Positions 10,870-24,546 of a stretch of DNA of 64,000 bases are shown in pieces. The DNA is taken from positions 62,001-126,000 of the forward strand of contig NZ_NCXM01000007.1 of assembly GCF_002104765.1 (NCBI RefSeq). The letters run 5' to 3'. Position numbers and translations under genes: made by a program. The notes below the pieces were generated by a model. The model was not told the DNA's origin. It made no database searches and worked only from the letters and a program-made list of their open reading frames with translations. Each line of letters starts with the position of its first letter. Position 1 is the first letter of the stretch. Origin of the DNA: Mycolicibacterium vulneris. GTDB lineage: Bacteria; Actinomycetota; Actinomycetes; Mycobacteriales; Mycobacteriaceae.

Positions 10870-11913
10870 CTAGTCCCGAGGGCCGGTGCCGGCCGCGCAG
10901 TGCGGCGGGCGGCACGGTGCGCCATTGGCGCTGGCCAGGCAGCCCGGCACCGGGTCCGGCCCGGCCACCCTCTCGGGCGGCCGGTCGTAGCGCAGTTCGT
11001 CGATCAGGTCGGCGGCCAGTTGCGCGAAACGCGGGTGGGCGTTGGGCGTCGAGGCCCGCACCATCGTCACGCCCGCCGCCTCCGCCTGGGCCGCCAGCTC
11101 GTTATCGAGGTCCCACACCACCTCGATGTGGTCGGCCACGAACCCGATCGGGCAGACGATGACGGCCTCGGTGCCGGCCTGCGCCAAGGCAGCGAGGTGG
11201 TCGGCGACGTCGGGCTCCAGCCACGGAACCTGGGGCGGCCCCGACCGGGACTGCCACGCCAGGTCGTACTCGGGGTATCCGGCGGCGGCCGCCACAAGGC
11301 TTGCGGCATAGGCGACTTGGCGGCTGTACAGCTGCGGGCCCAGCCGGTCGTCGGCGGCCACCGGGATGGAATGCGCGGTGAACACCAGACGCGCGCCGGC
11401 CTGTTGTTCGGCGGTCAGCGCGCCCGACGCCGCACCGATGGTGTCGGCGAAGATCTGCACGAACAGCGGGTGGTCGAAATAGGGCCGCAGCTTGACCAAT
11501 TCGGGCGCATCCGGCCCGGCCGCCTCGCGCGCCCGCGCGATGTCCTCGACGTATTGCGTGCAGCTGGAATAGCCGCTCCATGCCGATGTGGTGAATACCG
11601 CGGCCCGCCGAATTCCGTTGTCCCGCATCGTCGCGACGGTGTCTTCGACGTAGGGTTCCCAGTTGCGGTTGCCGAAGTAGACCGGCAGGTCCAGGCCGCG
11701 GCCTTCGAGCTCGGCGCGCAGCTGCTGGATCAGCGCCAGGTTGATCCGGTTGATCGGCGACACCCCGCCGAAATGCATATAGTGCTCGGCGACGTTGTCG
11801 AGACGTTCCGGGGGCACGTTGCGGCCCCGGGTGACGTTCTCCAAAAACGGCCGAACCTGCTCGGGACCTTCCGGCCCACCGAAGGACAGCAGCAGGACGG
11901 CGTCGAATTCCAT
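10870..11913 (-). CDS. hemH: Ferrochelatase (coproporphyrin ferrochelatase)
   Basis: 347 residues, matching mycobacterial HemH. The N-terminus [25 protein letters not shown], the FTAHSIPV motif with its catalytic His near residue 184, and the [19 protein letters not shown] signature near 255-275 identify the family. It inserts Fe2+ into the tetrapyrrole at the end of haem synthesis; in Actinobacteria the substrate is coproporphyrin III. Several cysteines cluster at the C-terminus, as expected for actinobacterial enzymes with a [2Fe-2S] cluster. It is the last gene of the fabG1-inhA-hemH operon, 23 nt after inhA. Confidence 0.96.
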   Translation of the reverse strand: MEFDAVLLLSFGGPEGPEQVRPFLENVTRGRNVPPERLDNVAEHYMHFGGVSPINRINLALIQQLRAELEGRGLDLPVYFGNRNWEPYVEDTVATMRDNGIRRAAVFTTSAWSGYSSCTQYVEDIARAREAAGPDAPELVKLRPYFDHPLFVQIFADTIGAASGALTAEQQAGARLVFTAHSIPVAADDRLGPQLYSRQVAYAASLVAAAAGYPEYDLAWQSRSGPPQVPWLEPDVADHLAALAQAGTEAVIVCPIGFVADHIEVVWDLDNELAAQAEAAGVTMVRASTPNAHPRFAQLAADLIDELRYDRPPERVAGPDPVPGCLASANGAPCRPPHCAAGTGPRD

Positions 11914-11936
11914 TAGGCTTTAAAGCAATTCCGCTT

Positions 11937-13561
<1,625 letters not shown>

Positions 13562-13626
13562 CTCGGCCTGCCAGGGCTGCAATCGGCTCAGCGCGGACGC
13601 AACGCGAGAACCCGGGGTGGCTCCCC

Positions 13627-13632
13627 TAGGAT
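13627..13632 (+). promoter_or_regulatory. Predicted -10 element of the GT-C-like gene
   Basis: TAGGAT ends 9 nt before the ATG at 13642. This predicts a transcript with at most a few leader bases, divergent from the fabG1 promoter. Confidence 0.45.
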
Positions 13633-13641
13633 CTGAGCCTC

Positions 13642-15192
13642 ATGGCCGCAGCCCCGACCCGTCTCTTCCGGATCGACGCCCGAGCCGCGGCGCTCTTCGC
13701 GGTTTGCTGCGGCGGCTTGCTCATCCTGCTGCTGGTGCGCAACCACGGGCTCTTCGGCCACCCTGTCTACGAGGCCGGAGATCCGGCGGCCAACTCGATT
13801 CTCACCATGCAAGCCAAGCATTTCGCCCTGCTGACCGGGCACTACTCCAGGGTCGGTTTCCACCATCCCGGTCCGGCTTTCTTCTACGTGCAGGCCGCCG
13901 GCGAATGGTTGCTGCACGACGTGACCCGCGTCGTTCCGGCGGCCTACAACGGTCAGGCGATCGCGATCATGGCACTCAACGCGACGCTGATCGCACTCGC
14001 GTTGACCATCCTCTATTCGTGGGTGCGCTCGGCACCGGCAGTGCTCACGGCGGCCGGCATCACCCTCATCTTCCTCGCCGAGCACCCCCAGCTGGTCTGC
14101 TCCACCTGGATGCCGCACGCCTGCTTCGCGCCCTTCTTCCTCTACCTCGTCGCGGTCGCGTCGGTGGCGGCCGGACGGCTGCGCCACCTGTGGATCATGG
14201 TGCTCGCCGGCGGCCTGCTGGTGCACGGGCACGCGGAATTCCTGGCCGTGGTTCCCCTGCTTGCGCTGGTGGCGCTCGTCCCCCGGCGGCGCCAGTTGCT
14301 CACGCACCGCCGCGACGTGCTGGTCGCCTCAGCGGTGTTGGCGTTGTTCCTGCTTCCGATGGTGCTCAACGTGACCCTGCACTGGCCGGGCGAGATTCCG
14401 CAGTACCTGGCCTACGGCCACCGGGCCCCGAATCCGCCGGTCGCGGCCGCGCGATTTCTCGTGCAGTTCTGGGGCCCGAGTCCCGCCCTCGGCGCGGTGT
14501 TCCTGGTGGCGTTGTTCGCGGCGGATCTGGCGCTGGTCCGCAAGCTGTCACACCCCGGCATCGACGAGGCGGTGTGTGACTTCTCCCGCCGGCTGTTTCG
14601 GGTCACCGCATTGGCCACCGCGCTGTTCGCCTTCTACTGCTGGTACGGCGTGGACCATCTCTGGCAGTCGTACATCGGCGTCTTTTCTTACGCGTTGCCG
14701 CTGGTTTTGCTCATCCTTGGCTCGTCGGCGCTGGTGGTGTTGGCAATGTCGCGGCAAGTGCTGGTCGCCCGCCGCCTGACGGCCGGCGTCGCGGCTGTCA
14801 GCCTGGCGGTCGGGGTGGTGCTCGCGCTCACCACGGACTCCCTGCGCCGAGACCGCGACGAGCTGGCGGGCGTGCCGGTCGCACTCGACTACCTGGTCGC
14901 GCACGCCCACGGTAAGCCGCTCGTGCTGCAGACACGCACCGACGAATCCTGGGCCGACGCGCTCGCGCTCCTCGACGCCGCCACCCGGGAAGGACAGCGC
15001 GCCTGCCTGGCGCAGGAACGCTGGCGGCTCCAGGCCACCCCGGAGTTCATGTGCACGCCGCAGGAACTGGCCGGCGGGGCGCGCTTCACGCTCAGTCGCG
15101 TCGACCCGGTGGCGCCGGGCGTCCCCGTGGTGCCGAATCTCAATCCGATCCCCGCGTCTTACCCGCCCTCGGCGATCATTGCCGCCGGCTGA
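13642..15192 (+). CDS. Polytopic membrane protein, GT-C glycosyltransferase-like
   Basis: 516 residues with about ten hydrophobic segments spanning 15-425 and a soluble C-terminal part of about 100 residues. The first loop carries Asp47 (YEAGDPAANS), and FHHPGPAFFYVQ near 73-84 resembles the HPP-like loop of ArnT/PMT-type GT-C enzymes, which transfer sugars from polyprenyl phosphates outside the membrane. This is a resemblance by eye, not a confirmed family assignment. It sits between fabG1 and the Rv1481 orthologue, the place of the unrelated-sized Rv1482c in H37Rv, and converges on Rv1481 with 19 nt between stops. Confidence 0.7.
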   Translation: MAAAPTRLFRIDARAAALFAVCCGGLLILLLVRNHGLFGHPVYEAGDPAANSILTMQAKHFALLTGHYSRVGFHHPGPAFFYVQAAGEWLLHDVTRVVPAAYNGQAIAIMALNATLIALALTILYSWVRSAPAVLTAAGITLIFLAEHPQLVCSTWMPHACFAPFFLYLVAVASVAAGRLRHLWIMVLAGGLLVHGHAEFLAVVPLLALVALVPRRRQLLTHRRDVLVASAVLALFLLPMVLNVTLHWPGEIPQYLAYGHRAPNPPVAAARFLVQFWGPSPALGAVFLVALFAADLALVRKLSHPGIDEAVCDFSRRLFRVTALATALFAFYCWYGVDHLWQSYIGVFSYALPLVLLILGSSALVVLAMSRQVLVARRLTAGVAAVSLAVGVVLALTTDSLRRDRDELAGVPVALDYLVAHAHGKPLVLQTRTDESWADALALLDAATREGQRACLAQERWRLQATPEFMCTPQELAGGARFTLSRVDPVAPGVPVVPNLNPIPASYPPSAIIAAG

Positions 15193-15211
15193 CGGTCACC
15201 TCGGCCGAACG

Positions 15212-16219
15212 CTAGGTCGGTAGGCGCCGGTTGATCAGCAACGCCGCCAGTGCGGCGAGCGCCAGCACCACCGCACCCAGCCGCACCCAGCCCACGCTGG
15301 CGTCGCCCTTGATGGTCTCGTAGCCGATCTGCTGCTGCAGCGTCGCGTACACGGATTTCAGTTCCTGCAATGACGCTGCGTTGTAAGCGTTTCCACCCGA
15401 GAGCTGGGCGACCTTCTTCAGCGTCTCGTCGTCGACGGGCACCGGCTGGCGCTGGTCGTTGATCTCGACGAAGCCGTACGGGGTGCCGAAGGAGATGGTC
15501 GAGATCGGCACGCCCTGGTCCTTGGCGGTGCGCGCGGCGGTGAAGGCACCCTTCGGGTTGTCCGGGTTGGTCGGCATCGTCTCCTTGCCGTCGGAGAACA
15601 GCACGACGCGCGCCGGCGGCGGTTTGTCGCCGCCGCCGATCACCGCTCCCACCGTCGCGATGGCCTGCAGGGCGGTGAAGATGCCCTCCCCGGTCGCGGT
15701 GCGATCGGCGTACTGCAGCTTGTCCAGCGCGGTCTTGGTCGATTCGCGGTTGGTCGTCGGCGACACCAACACCGTCGCGGTCCCGGCGTAGGCGATCAGC
15801 CCGAGGTTGATGCCCGGGGTCAGCTCGTCGGCGAACTGCTTGGCGGCTTCCTGGGCGGCCGCCATCCGGGTGGGCTGCACGTCGGTAGCGCGCATGGATT
15901 GCGAGACGTCGATGACCAGCATCACCACCGCGCGGTTGCGGGGAATCCGGACGTCGTTCGTCGGGCCAGCCATCGCGATGGTGAACAGCACCAGCGACGC
16001 GATGAGCAGAATCGCCGGCACATGCCGCCACTTGGGTGGCCGTTTGGGGGCGACGCTTTCCAGCAGCTCCATGTTGGCGAACCGCAGCATGCGCCGCTGT
16101 CGCGCCAGCTGCATCAGGATGTAGAGCGCGGCCAGTCCGACAACGACAAGCAGGAACAGAAAGAACCACGAATGTTCAAAGCCCGACAATGACATTGGGC
16201 CGAGTAGCGGCAATGTCAC
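15212..16219 (-). CDS. Von Willebrand factor A membrane protein (BatA-like), Rv1481 orthologue
   Basis: 335 residues: two N-terminal membrane helices (about 18-37 and 67-84), a VWA domain with the metal-binding DVSQS motif at 104-108 and later [11 protein letters not shown], and a C-terminal helix (about 310-328). It is third gene of a moxR1-DUF58-VWA unit, overlapping the preceding gene by 4 nt. MoxR AAA+ ATPases act with VWA proteins, often as chaperones for envelope proteins or metal insertion. The partner here is not known. Confidence 0.92.
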   Translation of the reverse strand: MTLPLLGPMSLSGFEHSWFFLFLLVVVGLAALYILMQLARQRRMLRFANMELLESVAPKRPPKWRHVPAILLIASLVLFTIAMAGPTNDVRIPRNRAVVMLVIDVSQSMRATDVQPTRMAAAQEAAKQFADELTPGINLGLIAYAGTATVLVSPTTNRESTKTALDKLQYADRTATGEGIFTALQAIATVGAVIGGGDKPPPARVVLFSDGKETMPTNPDNPKGAFTAARTAKDQGVPISTISFGTPYGFVEINDQRQPVPVDDETLKKVAQLSGGNAYNAASLQELKSVYATLQQQIGYETIKGDASVGWVRLGAVVLALAALAALLINRRLPT

Positions 16220-17166
16220 TGCCGCCCTGCCAATGCACCGCGCCGGCGGGATTCGACAAAGCGCACGATGTCGGCGATCCAGTCACGGTCGGTGCGCAGC
16301 GTCAGGATCGGGGCCCCGCAGCTGCGGATGGTGCGCGCCACGTCGGCACGGTGCGCCGCGGCGGCCTTGGCGAAATCGTCGCGCAGCTGAGCGTCGATGG
16401 TGAACTCGCGGGTGACGCCGGACTCGGCGTCCTGCAGCACCACGTCGCCGATGTCGGGCAGCTCGACGTCACGGGGGTCCAGCACCTCGACGGCCAGCAC
16501 CTCGTGCCGGGCGGCGACGGCCCGCAGTGGCCGCATCCAGTTGATCGGCCCCAGGAAGTCGCTGATGATCACCGCCATGCCGCGGCGGCGTTCCGGACGG
16601 CGCAACGCGTCGATCGCCGTCGCCAGATCGCCGCGCACCCCGACCGGGGCCCGGGGCGTGGTGGCGATGGTGCGCAGCAGCGTCTGCTCGTGCTGGCGCC
16701 CGGAGCGGGCGGGCACCCGGGTGATGTTGGCGCCGGTGGAGACGATCGCGCCGAGCCGGTTGCCGCCCCCGCTGTTGAGGAAGGTGATCGCGGCCGCGGC
16801 CGCGACGGCCAGGTCCCGCTTTTCGCACACGGTGGTACCGAAGTCCAGGCTGGCCGACATGTCGACCACCAGCCAGGTTTCCAGCTCGCGGTCGGCGATC
16901 ATCTGCCGCACGTGCGGGTGCATCGTGCGCGCGGTGACGGCCCAGTCCATCCGGCGGACGTCGTCGCCTGGCTGGTACTCGCGCGACTCCCCCGGCTCCG
17001 AGCCCGGCCCCGGGATCAGGCCGAGGTGATCGCCGTGCAGCACACCGTCGAGCTTGCGTTTGACGGTGAGTTCGAGCGTGCGCAGCGCCGCCGCCAGCTT
17101 GGGGTCAACGATCTGACCCCGCTGCATCGATGGCGGATGGACCACCGGCCGCTTGGGGTCGGTCAC
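16216..17166 (-). CDS. DUF58 protein, Rv1480 orthologue
   Basis: 316 residues. The DUF58 signature is clear: [23 protein letters not shown] near residue 57, followed by a VWA-like fold with [13 protein letters not shown]. There is no membrane segment. It overlaps moxR1 upstream and the VWA gene downstream by 4 nt each, which implies translational coupling. M. tuberculosis Rv1480 is often described as a MoxR-associated protein. Biochemical role unknown. Confidence 0.92.
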   Translation of the reverse strand: MTDPKRPVVHPPSMQRGQIVDPKLAAALRTLELTVKRKLDGVLHGDHLGLIPGPGSEPGESREYQPGDDVRRMDWAVTARTMHPHVRQMIADRELETWLVVDMSASLDFGTTVCEKRDLAVAAAAAITFLNSGGGNRLGAIVSTGANITRVPARSGRQHEQTLLRTIATTPRAPVGVRGDLATAIDALRRPERRRGMAVIISDFLGPINWMRPLRAVAARHEVLAVEVLDPRDVELPDIGDVVLQDAESGVTREFTIDAQLRDDFAKAAAAHRADVARTIRSCGAPILTLRTDRDWIADIVRFVESRRRGALAGRQ

Positions 17167-18293
17167 CGACCGCTGGCCGCGCCGGCGGGTTGCATCACCG
17201 GGGGCACCGAATGACCTTGCTGCGGCACGGCATTCACCTGAGGCAGGGCAACCGTCTGCAGCACCCGGTTGATGACGATCTCCGGTGAGATCTCGTCGGC
17301 CAGCGCGTCGTAGGTGAGCACCAGCCGGTGGCGCAGCACGTCGGGGATGACGTCCACCACGTCCTGCGGGATCACGTAGTCACGACCGCGGACCAGCGCC
17401 AGCGACCGGGACGCCGCGATGATGCCCAGCGAGGCACGCGGGGACGCCCCGAACGAGATCCACGTCTTGACGTCGTTCATGCCGAGCTGTTCGGGGTGCC
17501 GCGTGGCGGTGACCACGCGCACCACGTAGTCGACCAGCGCGTGGTGGACGAAAACGTTGGCCGCGATGTCCTGCAGCCGCAGCAGGTCGCCGGTGTTCAG
17601 GATCTGCTTGGGCTCCGGCGGGCGCACGCCCATCCGGTAGATGATCTCCCGCTCCTCCTCCGGCGACGGGTAGCCGACGTTGATCTTGAACAGGAAGCGG
17701 TCGCGCTGCGCTTCGGGTAGCGGGTACACACCCTCGTGCTCGATCGGGTTCTGCGTCGCCATCACCAGGAACGGGTTGGGCAGCGGGAAGGTCTTGCCGC
17801 CGATCGACACGTGGCGCTCCTGCATGACCTCCAGCAGCGCCGACTGCACCTTCGCCGGGGCACGGTTGATCTCGTCGGCGAGCAGGAAGTTGACCACGAC
17901 CGGGCCGAGCTCGGTGTCGAACTCTTCCTTGCCCTGCCGGTAGATGCGGGTACCGATGATGTCGGTGGGCACCAGGTCGGGCGTGAACTGGATGCGCGCG
18001 AACGTCCCGCCGACCACCTTGGCGAACGTCTCGACGGCCAGCGTCTTGGCCACACCGGGCACACCCTCGAGCAGCACGTGCCCCTTGGACAACAGGCCGA
18101 CCAGCATCCGCTCCACCAGTTGGTCCTGGCCGACGATGATGCGTTTGACCTCGAAGATGGCCCGTTCCAGGGTCTGCACCTCGGCGGCCAGTCCGTTGCC
18201 ACCGCCCGTCGGTGCTTCGTGAGCCGGGCCGGTTTGCCCGCCCGGGCCCGAGTAACCGCTGGCGCCTAGCGGCGGCCCACCTGCTGCTGTCAT
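17163..18293 (-). CDS. moxR1: MoxR-family AAA+ ATPase MoxR1
   Basis: 376 residues. A glycine/proline-rich N-terminal tail (1-35) precedes the AAA+ core: Walker A GVPGVAKT at 77-84, Walker B LLADE ending at 140-141, sensor 1 ATQNPIEHEGVYPLPEAQRDRF and the C-terminal lid domain. MoxR ATPases remodel or load cofactors into partner proteins, usually VWA proteins, two candidates for which follow it. It is 164 nt downstream of ripB on the same strand, so it may share the ripA-ripB transcript or use its own promoter. Confidence 0.95.
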   Translation of the reverse strand: MTAAGGPPLGASGYSGPGGQTGPAHEAPTGGGNGLAAEVQTLERAIFEVKRIIVGQDQLVERMLVGLLSKGHVLLEGVPGVAKTLAVETFAKVVGGTFARIQFTPDLVPTDIIGTRIYRQGKEEFDTELGPVVVNFLLADEINRAPAKVQSALLEVMQERHVSIGGKTFPLPNPFLVMATQNPIEHEGVYPLPEAQRDRFLFKINVGYPSPEEEREIIYRMGVRPPEPKQILNTGDLLRLQDIAANVFVHHALVDYVVRVVTATRHPEQLGMNDVKTWISFGASPRASLGIIAASRSLALVRGRDYVIPQDVVDVIPDVLRHRLVLTYDALADEISPEIVINRVLQTVALPQVNAVPQQGHSVPPVMQPAGAASGR

Positions 18294-18457
18294 GAACTGC
18301 TACCTTCCACCGCTCAACCGACAAAGCTCATTCGGACACGACTGCTGGCACGACCGACGTCGTGGCGACGTGTCCGCGTCCAACTATTCCAGGCCCGCCG
18401 AATTCCGTCGACGCTGGTGCACCGGCCCGGGGGTGGCCCGCCCAACCGCAGGTGGGG

Positions 18458-19189
18458 TCAGTACTCGATGATCCTGGTCAGGAACGGGGTCATCCCGGGC
18501 TTACGAACGGGACTGACCGTAACCTTGGCGGCGCTGCCCGACGCCTCGAGCATCTGGCCGTTGCCCAGGTACATGGTGACGTGCTGGCTGCCGCCCGGGC
18601 CGTAGAAGATCAGGTCGCCGCGCCGGGCCTGATCCGGCGGGATGTGGCGCCCGGCGTTGTACTGGTCACCGGAGAACCGCGGGATCAGCACGCCGACGCC
18701 GGCGAACCCGTACCGCATCAGGCCCGAGCAGTCGAAGCCGGTGATGTTGGCGCCGTCGCCGACGCCCTTGCTCGGACCGTCCAGCGAGCCACCGCCCCAC
18801 GAATACGGCACGCCCATCTGCGAGCCCATCCGGCGGATCACGTACTCGATGGCCTGCCTGCCGTTCGCCCGCGGAATCTTGGCGCCGGGATTGCTGGGAG
18901 TGGCCGCCGCGGCGGGAGGATCGCCACCGAGATTGATCCCGAGGCCGCTCAAGAACTGCTTGCCCAGATCCATCGTGGTCTGGGTGGCCTGAGCAGTGGC
19001 CTGCAGCGAGGCGTTGGCGACCGCGAGCGGGTCGCCGGGCGCACCGGCGCTGATCTGGGCCGGCAGGGTGGGGTCCCACTGGCCCGGGTCGGCACCGGCG
19101 AGAGGGGCCGGCGCCGCAGAAAACATCAGCCCGGACACCACCGCGGTGATCCAGGCGAAGTTGATGAGACGAAACCGATTGCGGGGCAT
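18458..19189 (-). CDS. ripB: Peptidoglycan endopeptidase RipB (NlpC/P60)
   Basis: 243 residues from the ATG at 19189, the start equivalent to the 241-residue M. tuberculosis protein; a GTG at 19210 would add seven residues and has a better-spaced GAGGAG region. A signal peptide (about 1-35) leads to a linker and the NlpC/P60 domain, with the catalytic Cys in GFDCSGLMRY, the His in GGSQHVTMYL, and a following acidic residue. It cleaves the D-Glu/mDAP bond of the stem peptide. It lacks the coiled-coil autoinhibitory region of RipA and directly follows ripA. Confidence 0.94.
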   Translation of the reverse strand: MPRNRFRLINFAWITAVVSGLMFSAAPAPLAGADPGQWDPTLPAQISAGAPGDPLAVANASLQATAQATQTTMDLGKQFLSGLGINLGGDPPAAAATPSNPGAKIPRANGRQAIEYVIRRMGSQMGVPYSWGGGSLDGPSKGVGDGANITGFDCSGLMRYGFAGVGVLIPRFSGDQYNAGRHIPPDQARRGDLIFYGPGGSQHVTMYLGNGQMLEASGSAAKVTVSPVRKPGMTPFLTRIIEY

Positions 19190-19214
19190 GGCTCCTCGTT
19201 CAGTACTCACGCGA

Positions 19215-20660
19215 TCACCACTCGATGTATCGGATCACGTAGGGCGTCATGCCGCTGGTGCGCACCGGGGCGACGCGGACCTTCAACCCGATGTCGGGGG
19301 CCTCGAGCATCTGGCCGTCGCCGAGGTAGATCGTGACGTGCTGGCTGCCGCCCGGCCCGTAGAAGATGACGTCGCCGCGGCGCATCTGTGAGGACGGGAT
19401 CTTGCGGCCCAGGTTGTACTGCGAGCCCGAGTAATGCGGCAGCTTGATGCCCACCCCGGCGAACGAGTACAGCACCAGACCCGAACAGTCGAAGCCGGTG
19501 ATGCCGGCCCCGGAGTCGATGCCTTTGCTCGGGCCGGCCGCGTTGCCGCCGCCCCAGGAGTAGGGCACGCCGATCTGCGACATGCCGCGCCGGATCACGT
19601 ATTCGGTGGCCTGCCGGCCGTACACCCGGGGGATGCGCCCGCCGACGCCACCGGGCGCCGCGTTGGTGATGCCGGTGTCGTCGGGCTTGAGGATGCCCAT
19701 CTGCTGCAGGAAGTTACGGCCCAGACCGGCGGTGACCTGAGTCGAGGTGGCCGAGATGCCGAGCACCTGGTTGATCACCGCGATCGGGTCGCCGGGAACG
19801 TTGGCGCTCGGGATCATCGGCAACGTCGGGTCCCAGGCGCCATCCCACTGACGGCCCCCGGACGACGGCGCCGGCGCGCCCGATCCGGTCTCCCACCGGT
19901 CACCCGACGCGGGCGCTCCGGGCCCGCCCGCACCGGCGGCCCAAAGACGTGCGGCCTCGCGCTTGGCCGCTTCGAGCTTGACCTGAGCCTGATCCCGTTC
20001 GGCGGCAAGGCGAATGATGTCTTCGCGTTGCTGGTCGAACTTCTGCTTGGAGTTGGTCAGCGCCGCCACCGCCGCGTCCTGACTGGACTTGGCGTCGGCG
20101 GCGGCCTTATCGGCATTCTGCTTGGCCAGCCGCGCCGCCGATTCCTTGTTCACCTGCTCGGTGCGGGCCTGCTGCAGCTTGGCCATCACGGTCTGCGAGC
20201 TCGTCGTCAGGTTCTTGGCGGCCGCTTCGGTCGCGATGATGTCGTCGGGACTGCTCGCCGTCAGGTAGCTGTTCGACGGACCGTTCATATAGGTGGCCGC
20301 GGCGAACGTGTCGAAGCGGCGCTGCGCCCCGGCGATGGCGATGTTGGCGTCTTTGACCGCCTGCTGGCTGGTCTCCACATCGTGCTGGGCGGTGGCCGCG
20401 TTGTCCCGCGCGGTCTCCACGTCGACCAGAGCCTTGTTGACGCTTTCCTGCTCGGTCTGGATTTCGGCGCTCAGGTTCTGCAGCCGCTGGTTGGCCTTGG
20501 CGACGTCGGCGATGAGTGCGGCCAGGTTGTCGGCGGTGGGGTCGGCCTCCGCGAGGCCCGGCGTCGCGATCAGCAGCGCCAGGCTCAAAACGAATGGGAC
20601 GACGGGCCGCACCAGCCTTGCGGCCGGTCGCGCAGAAGACCCCCAGCGTGTGCGTCTCAT
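19215..20660 (-). CDS. ripA: Peptidoglycan endopeptidase RipA
   Basis: 481 residues versus 472 in M. tuberculosis. A signal peptide (about 1-40, ending near AEADP) precedes a long coiled coil (about 45-245, LAALIADVAKANQRLQ onward), a Gly/Pro-rich linker, and a C-terminal NlpC/P60 domain with catalytic Cys in GFDCSGLVLY (near 390), His in GGSQHVTIYL and Glu in GQMLEAPD. RipA hydrolyses septal peptidoglycan with RpfB to separate daughter cells; the coiled coil holds it inactive until processed. It is first gene of a ripA-ripB unit. A GTCAC direct repeat upstream suggests MtrA control. Confidence 0.96.
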   Translation of the reverse strand: MRRTRWGSSARPAARLVRPVVPFVLSLALLIATPGLAEADPTADNLAALIADVAKANQRLQNLSAEIQTEQESVNKALVDVETARDNAATAQHDVETSQQAVKDANIAIAGAQRRFDTFAAATYMNGPSNSYLTASSPDDIIATEAAAKNLTTSSQTVMAKLQQARTEQVNKESAARLAKQNADKAAADAKSSQDAAVAALTNSKQKFDQQREDIIRLAAERDQAQVKLEAAKREAARLWAAGAGGPGAPASGDRWETGSGAPAPSSGGRQWDGAWDPTLPMIPSANVPGDPIAVINQVLGISATSTQVTAGLGRNFLQQMGILKPDDTGITNAAPGGVGGRIPRVYGRQATEYVIRRGMSQIGVPYSWGGGNAAGPSKGIDSGAGITGFDCSGLVLYSFAGVGIKLPHYSGSQYNLGRKIPSSQMRRGDVIFYGPGGSQHVTIYLGDGQMLEAPDIGLKVRVAPVRTSGMTPYVIRYIEW

Positions 20661-20815
20661 TCGACTCAGGTCTCCTACGGCTCAACACGACGGGTGGCGC
20701 CAGCCACAGGTTCCCCGAAAGGCGCCAAAGACAACACCAGCATCATTTGCACCGTACGTCACACCGGTGGGCGTGCAAACGCTCCACCGAAATCGCACTC
20801 TCTACGTGCGTTTAA

Positions 20816-20833
20816 TGTGACCGAACAGTGACC
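20816..20833 (-). promoter_or_regulatory. Candidate MtrA box upstream of ripA
   Basis: On the minus strand the site reads GGTCACTGTTCGGTCACA, two GTCAC half-sites with an 11-bp period, the arrangement bound by the response regulator MtrA, for which ripA is a reported target. It lies about 155 bp before the ripA start. The rest of the 239-bp gap between ripA and the Rv1476 orthologue shows no open gene. Confidence 0.5.
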
Positions 20834-20899
20834 TGCCCGGTTTGCCGCAGTCGGCCGCGAGGGTTCGTCGACGGAACCCGAAGAAGCGAATACCGGTGA

Positions 20900-21487
20900 T
20901 TACACCGCGGTATTGGTGTCGGCGGCCGGGGTGGCCGCGGTGTCGTCGGTCGTTGCTGTGCGCTTGCTACGCAGCTGCAACAACCGGGTGCCGACCGCCG
21001 CCGCGAAGACGGCGATCAAGAGGAAAATCGTCAGCCCGGTCCAGGGAAACTCGGGCGTCTCCAACTCATGCAGGAAATGCTGCGCGGAGACCACCGGGTT
21101 GCCGGTCTTGGCGATGTCCTCGCCGGCCTCGAGCGTGACGCGGGGGAACTGCGTGCTGTAGCTGCCGACGTAGCTCGGGCTGAGCGTCAGCACCGTCGCG
21201 TCGTGATAGTCCGCGCCGACCACCGTCGAGATGTCGCGCAACGGGGTGTCGTTCGGGGGGTTGTGGTCGAGCAGCACGATCTTGAGGTTGATGCCGTCGG
21301 CGTGCGCCCGGTTGACCACGTCGAGCAGTCCCGGCATCGCCGACGGCGGGGCGCTGACCCCGGTGGCGGCGACCTGAGCCTTCACCAAGGTCATGTCGAC
21401 GTCCACCGGAATGTAGAGCGGCAGCGTCGAGTGCGAGAACACGGTGTCCTGCGGTAGCGGTGCAACGAACGAATCGTGCCCGGTCAT
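20900..21487 (-). CDS. Single-pass membrane protein, Rv1476 orthologue (TPM-like)
   Basis: 195 residues from the ATG at 21487, chosen because AGGAGG lies 6 nt upstream; a longer in-frame start would add 15 residues. The N-terminal part is soluble (PLYIPVDVDMTLVKAQV, then HADGINLKIVLLDHNPP), followed by one membrane helix near 150-170 (GLTIFLLIAVFAAAVG) and a threonine/alanine-rich tail. The fold resembles the TPM/Rv1476 family of membrane proteins of uncertain function. It is divergent from acn and upstream of ripA on the same strand. Confidence 0.85.
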   Translation of the reverse strand: MTGHDSFVAPLPQDTVFSHSTLPLYIPVDVDMTLVKAQVAATGVSAPPSAMPGLLDVVNRAHADGINLKIVLLDHNPPNDTPLRDISTVVGADYHDATVLTLSPSYVGSYSTQFPRVTLEAGEDIAKTGNPVVSAQHFLHELETPEFPWTGLTIFLLIAVFAAAVGTRLLQLRSKRTATTDDTAATPAADTNTAV

Positions 21488-21594
21488 CTGCGCCTCCTGC
21501 GGTAGTGCTAGAGGCACCGTACGCGACTTCACCGTCGGGGGTTTAAACCGGCGGCCGCGGCGATAAGACTGAAGTCACGAGTGCCGTCGTAATG

Positions 21595-21610
21595 CAGGAC
21601 AAGCGTACTG
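21595..21610 (+). promoter_or_regulatory. AcnR operator upstream of acn
   Basis: CAGGACAAGCGTACTG fits the imperfect inverted repeat CAGNACnnncGTACTG reported for AcnR of Corynebacterium glutamicum at every specified position. It lies 80 bp before the acn GTG, in the divergent acn/Rv1476 region, and the AcnR-type TetR gene directly follows acn. Confidence 0.75.
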
Positions 21611-21690
21611 TTAAAGTTGGCCTCATCGTTTGGACGACCCGCCGACGCCAGCCCGTCGCGGTGGGAGAACTAAAGACTCTGGAGTTTGAA

Positions 21691-24522
<2,832 letters not shown>

Positions 24523-24546
24523 TCCCGGCCCGAATCCAGTCACCCA

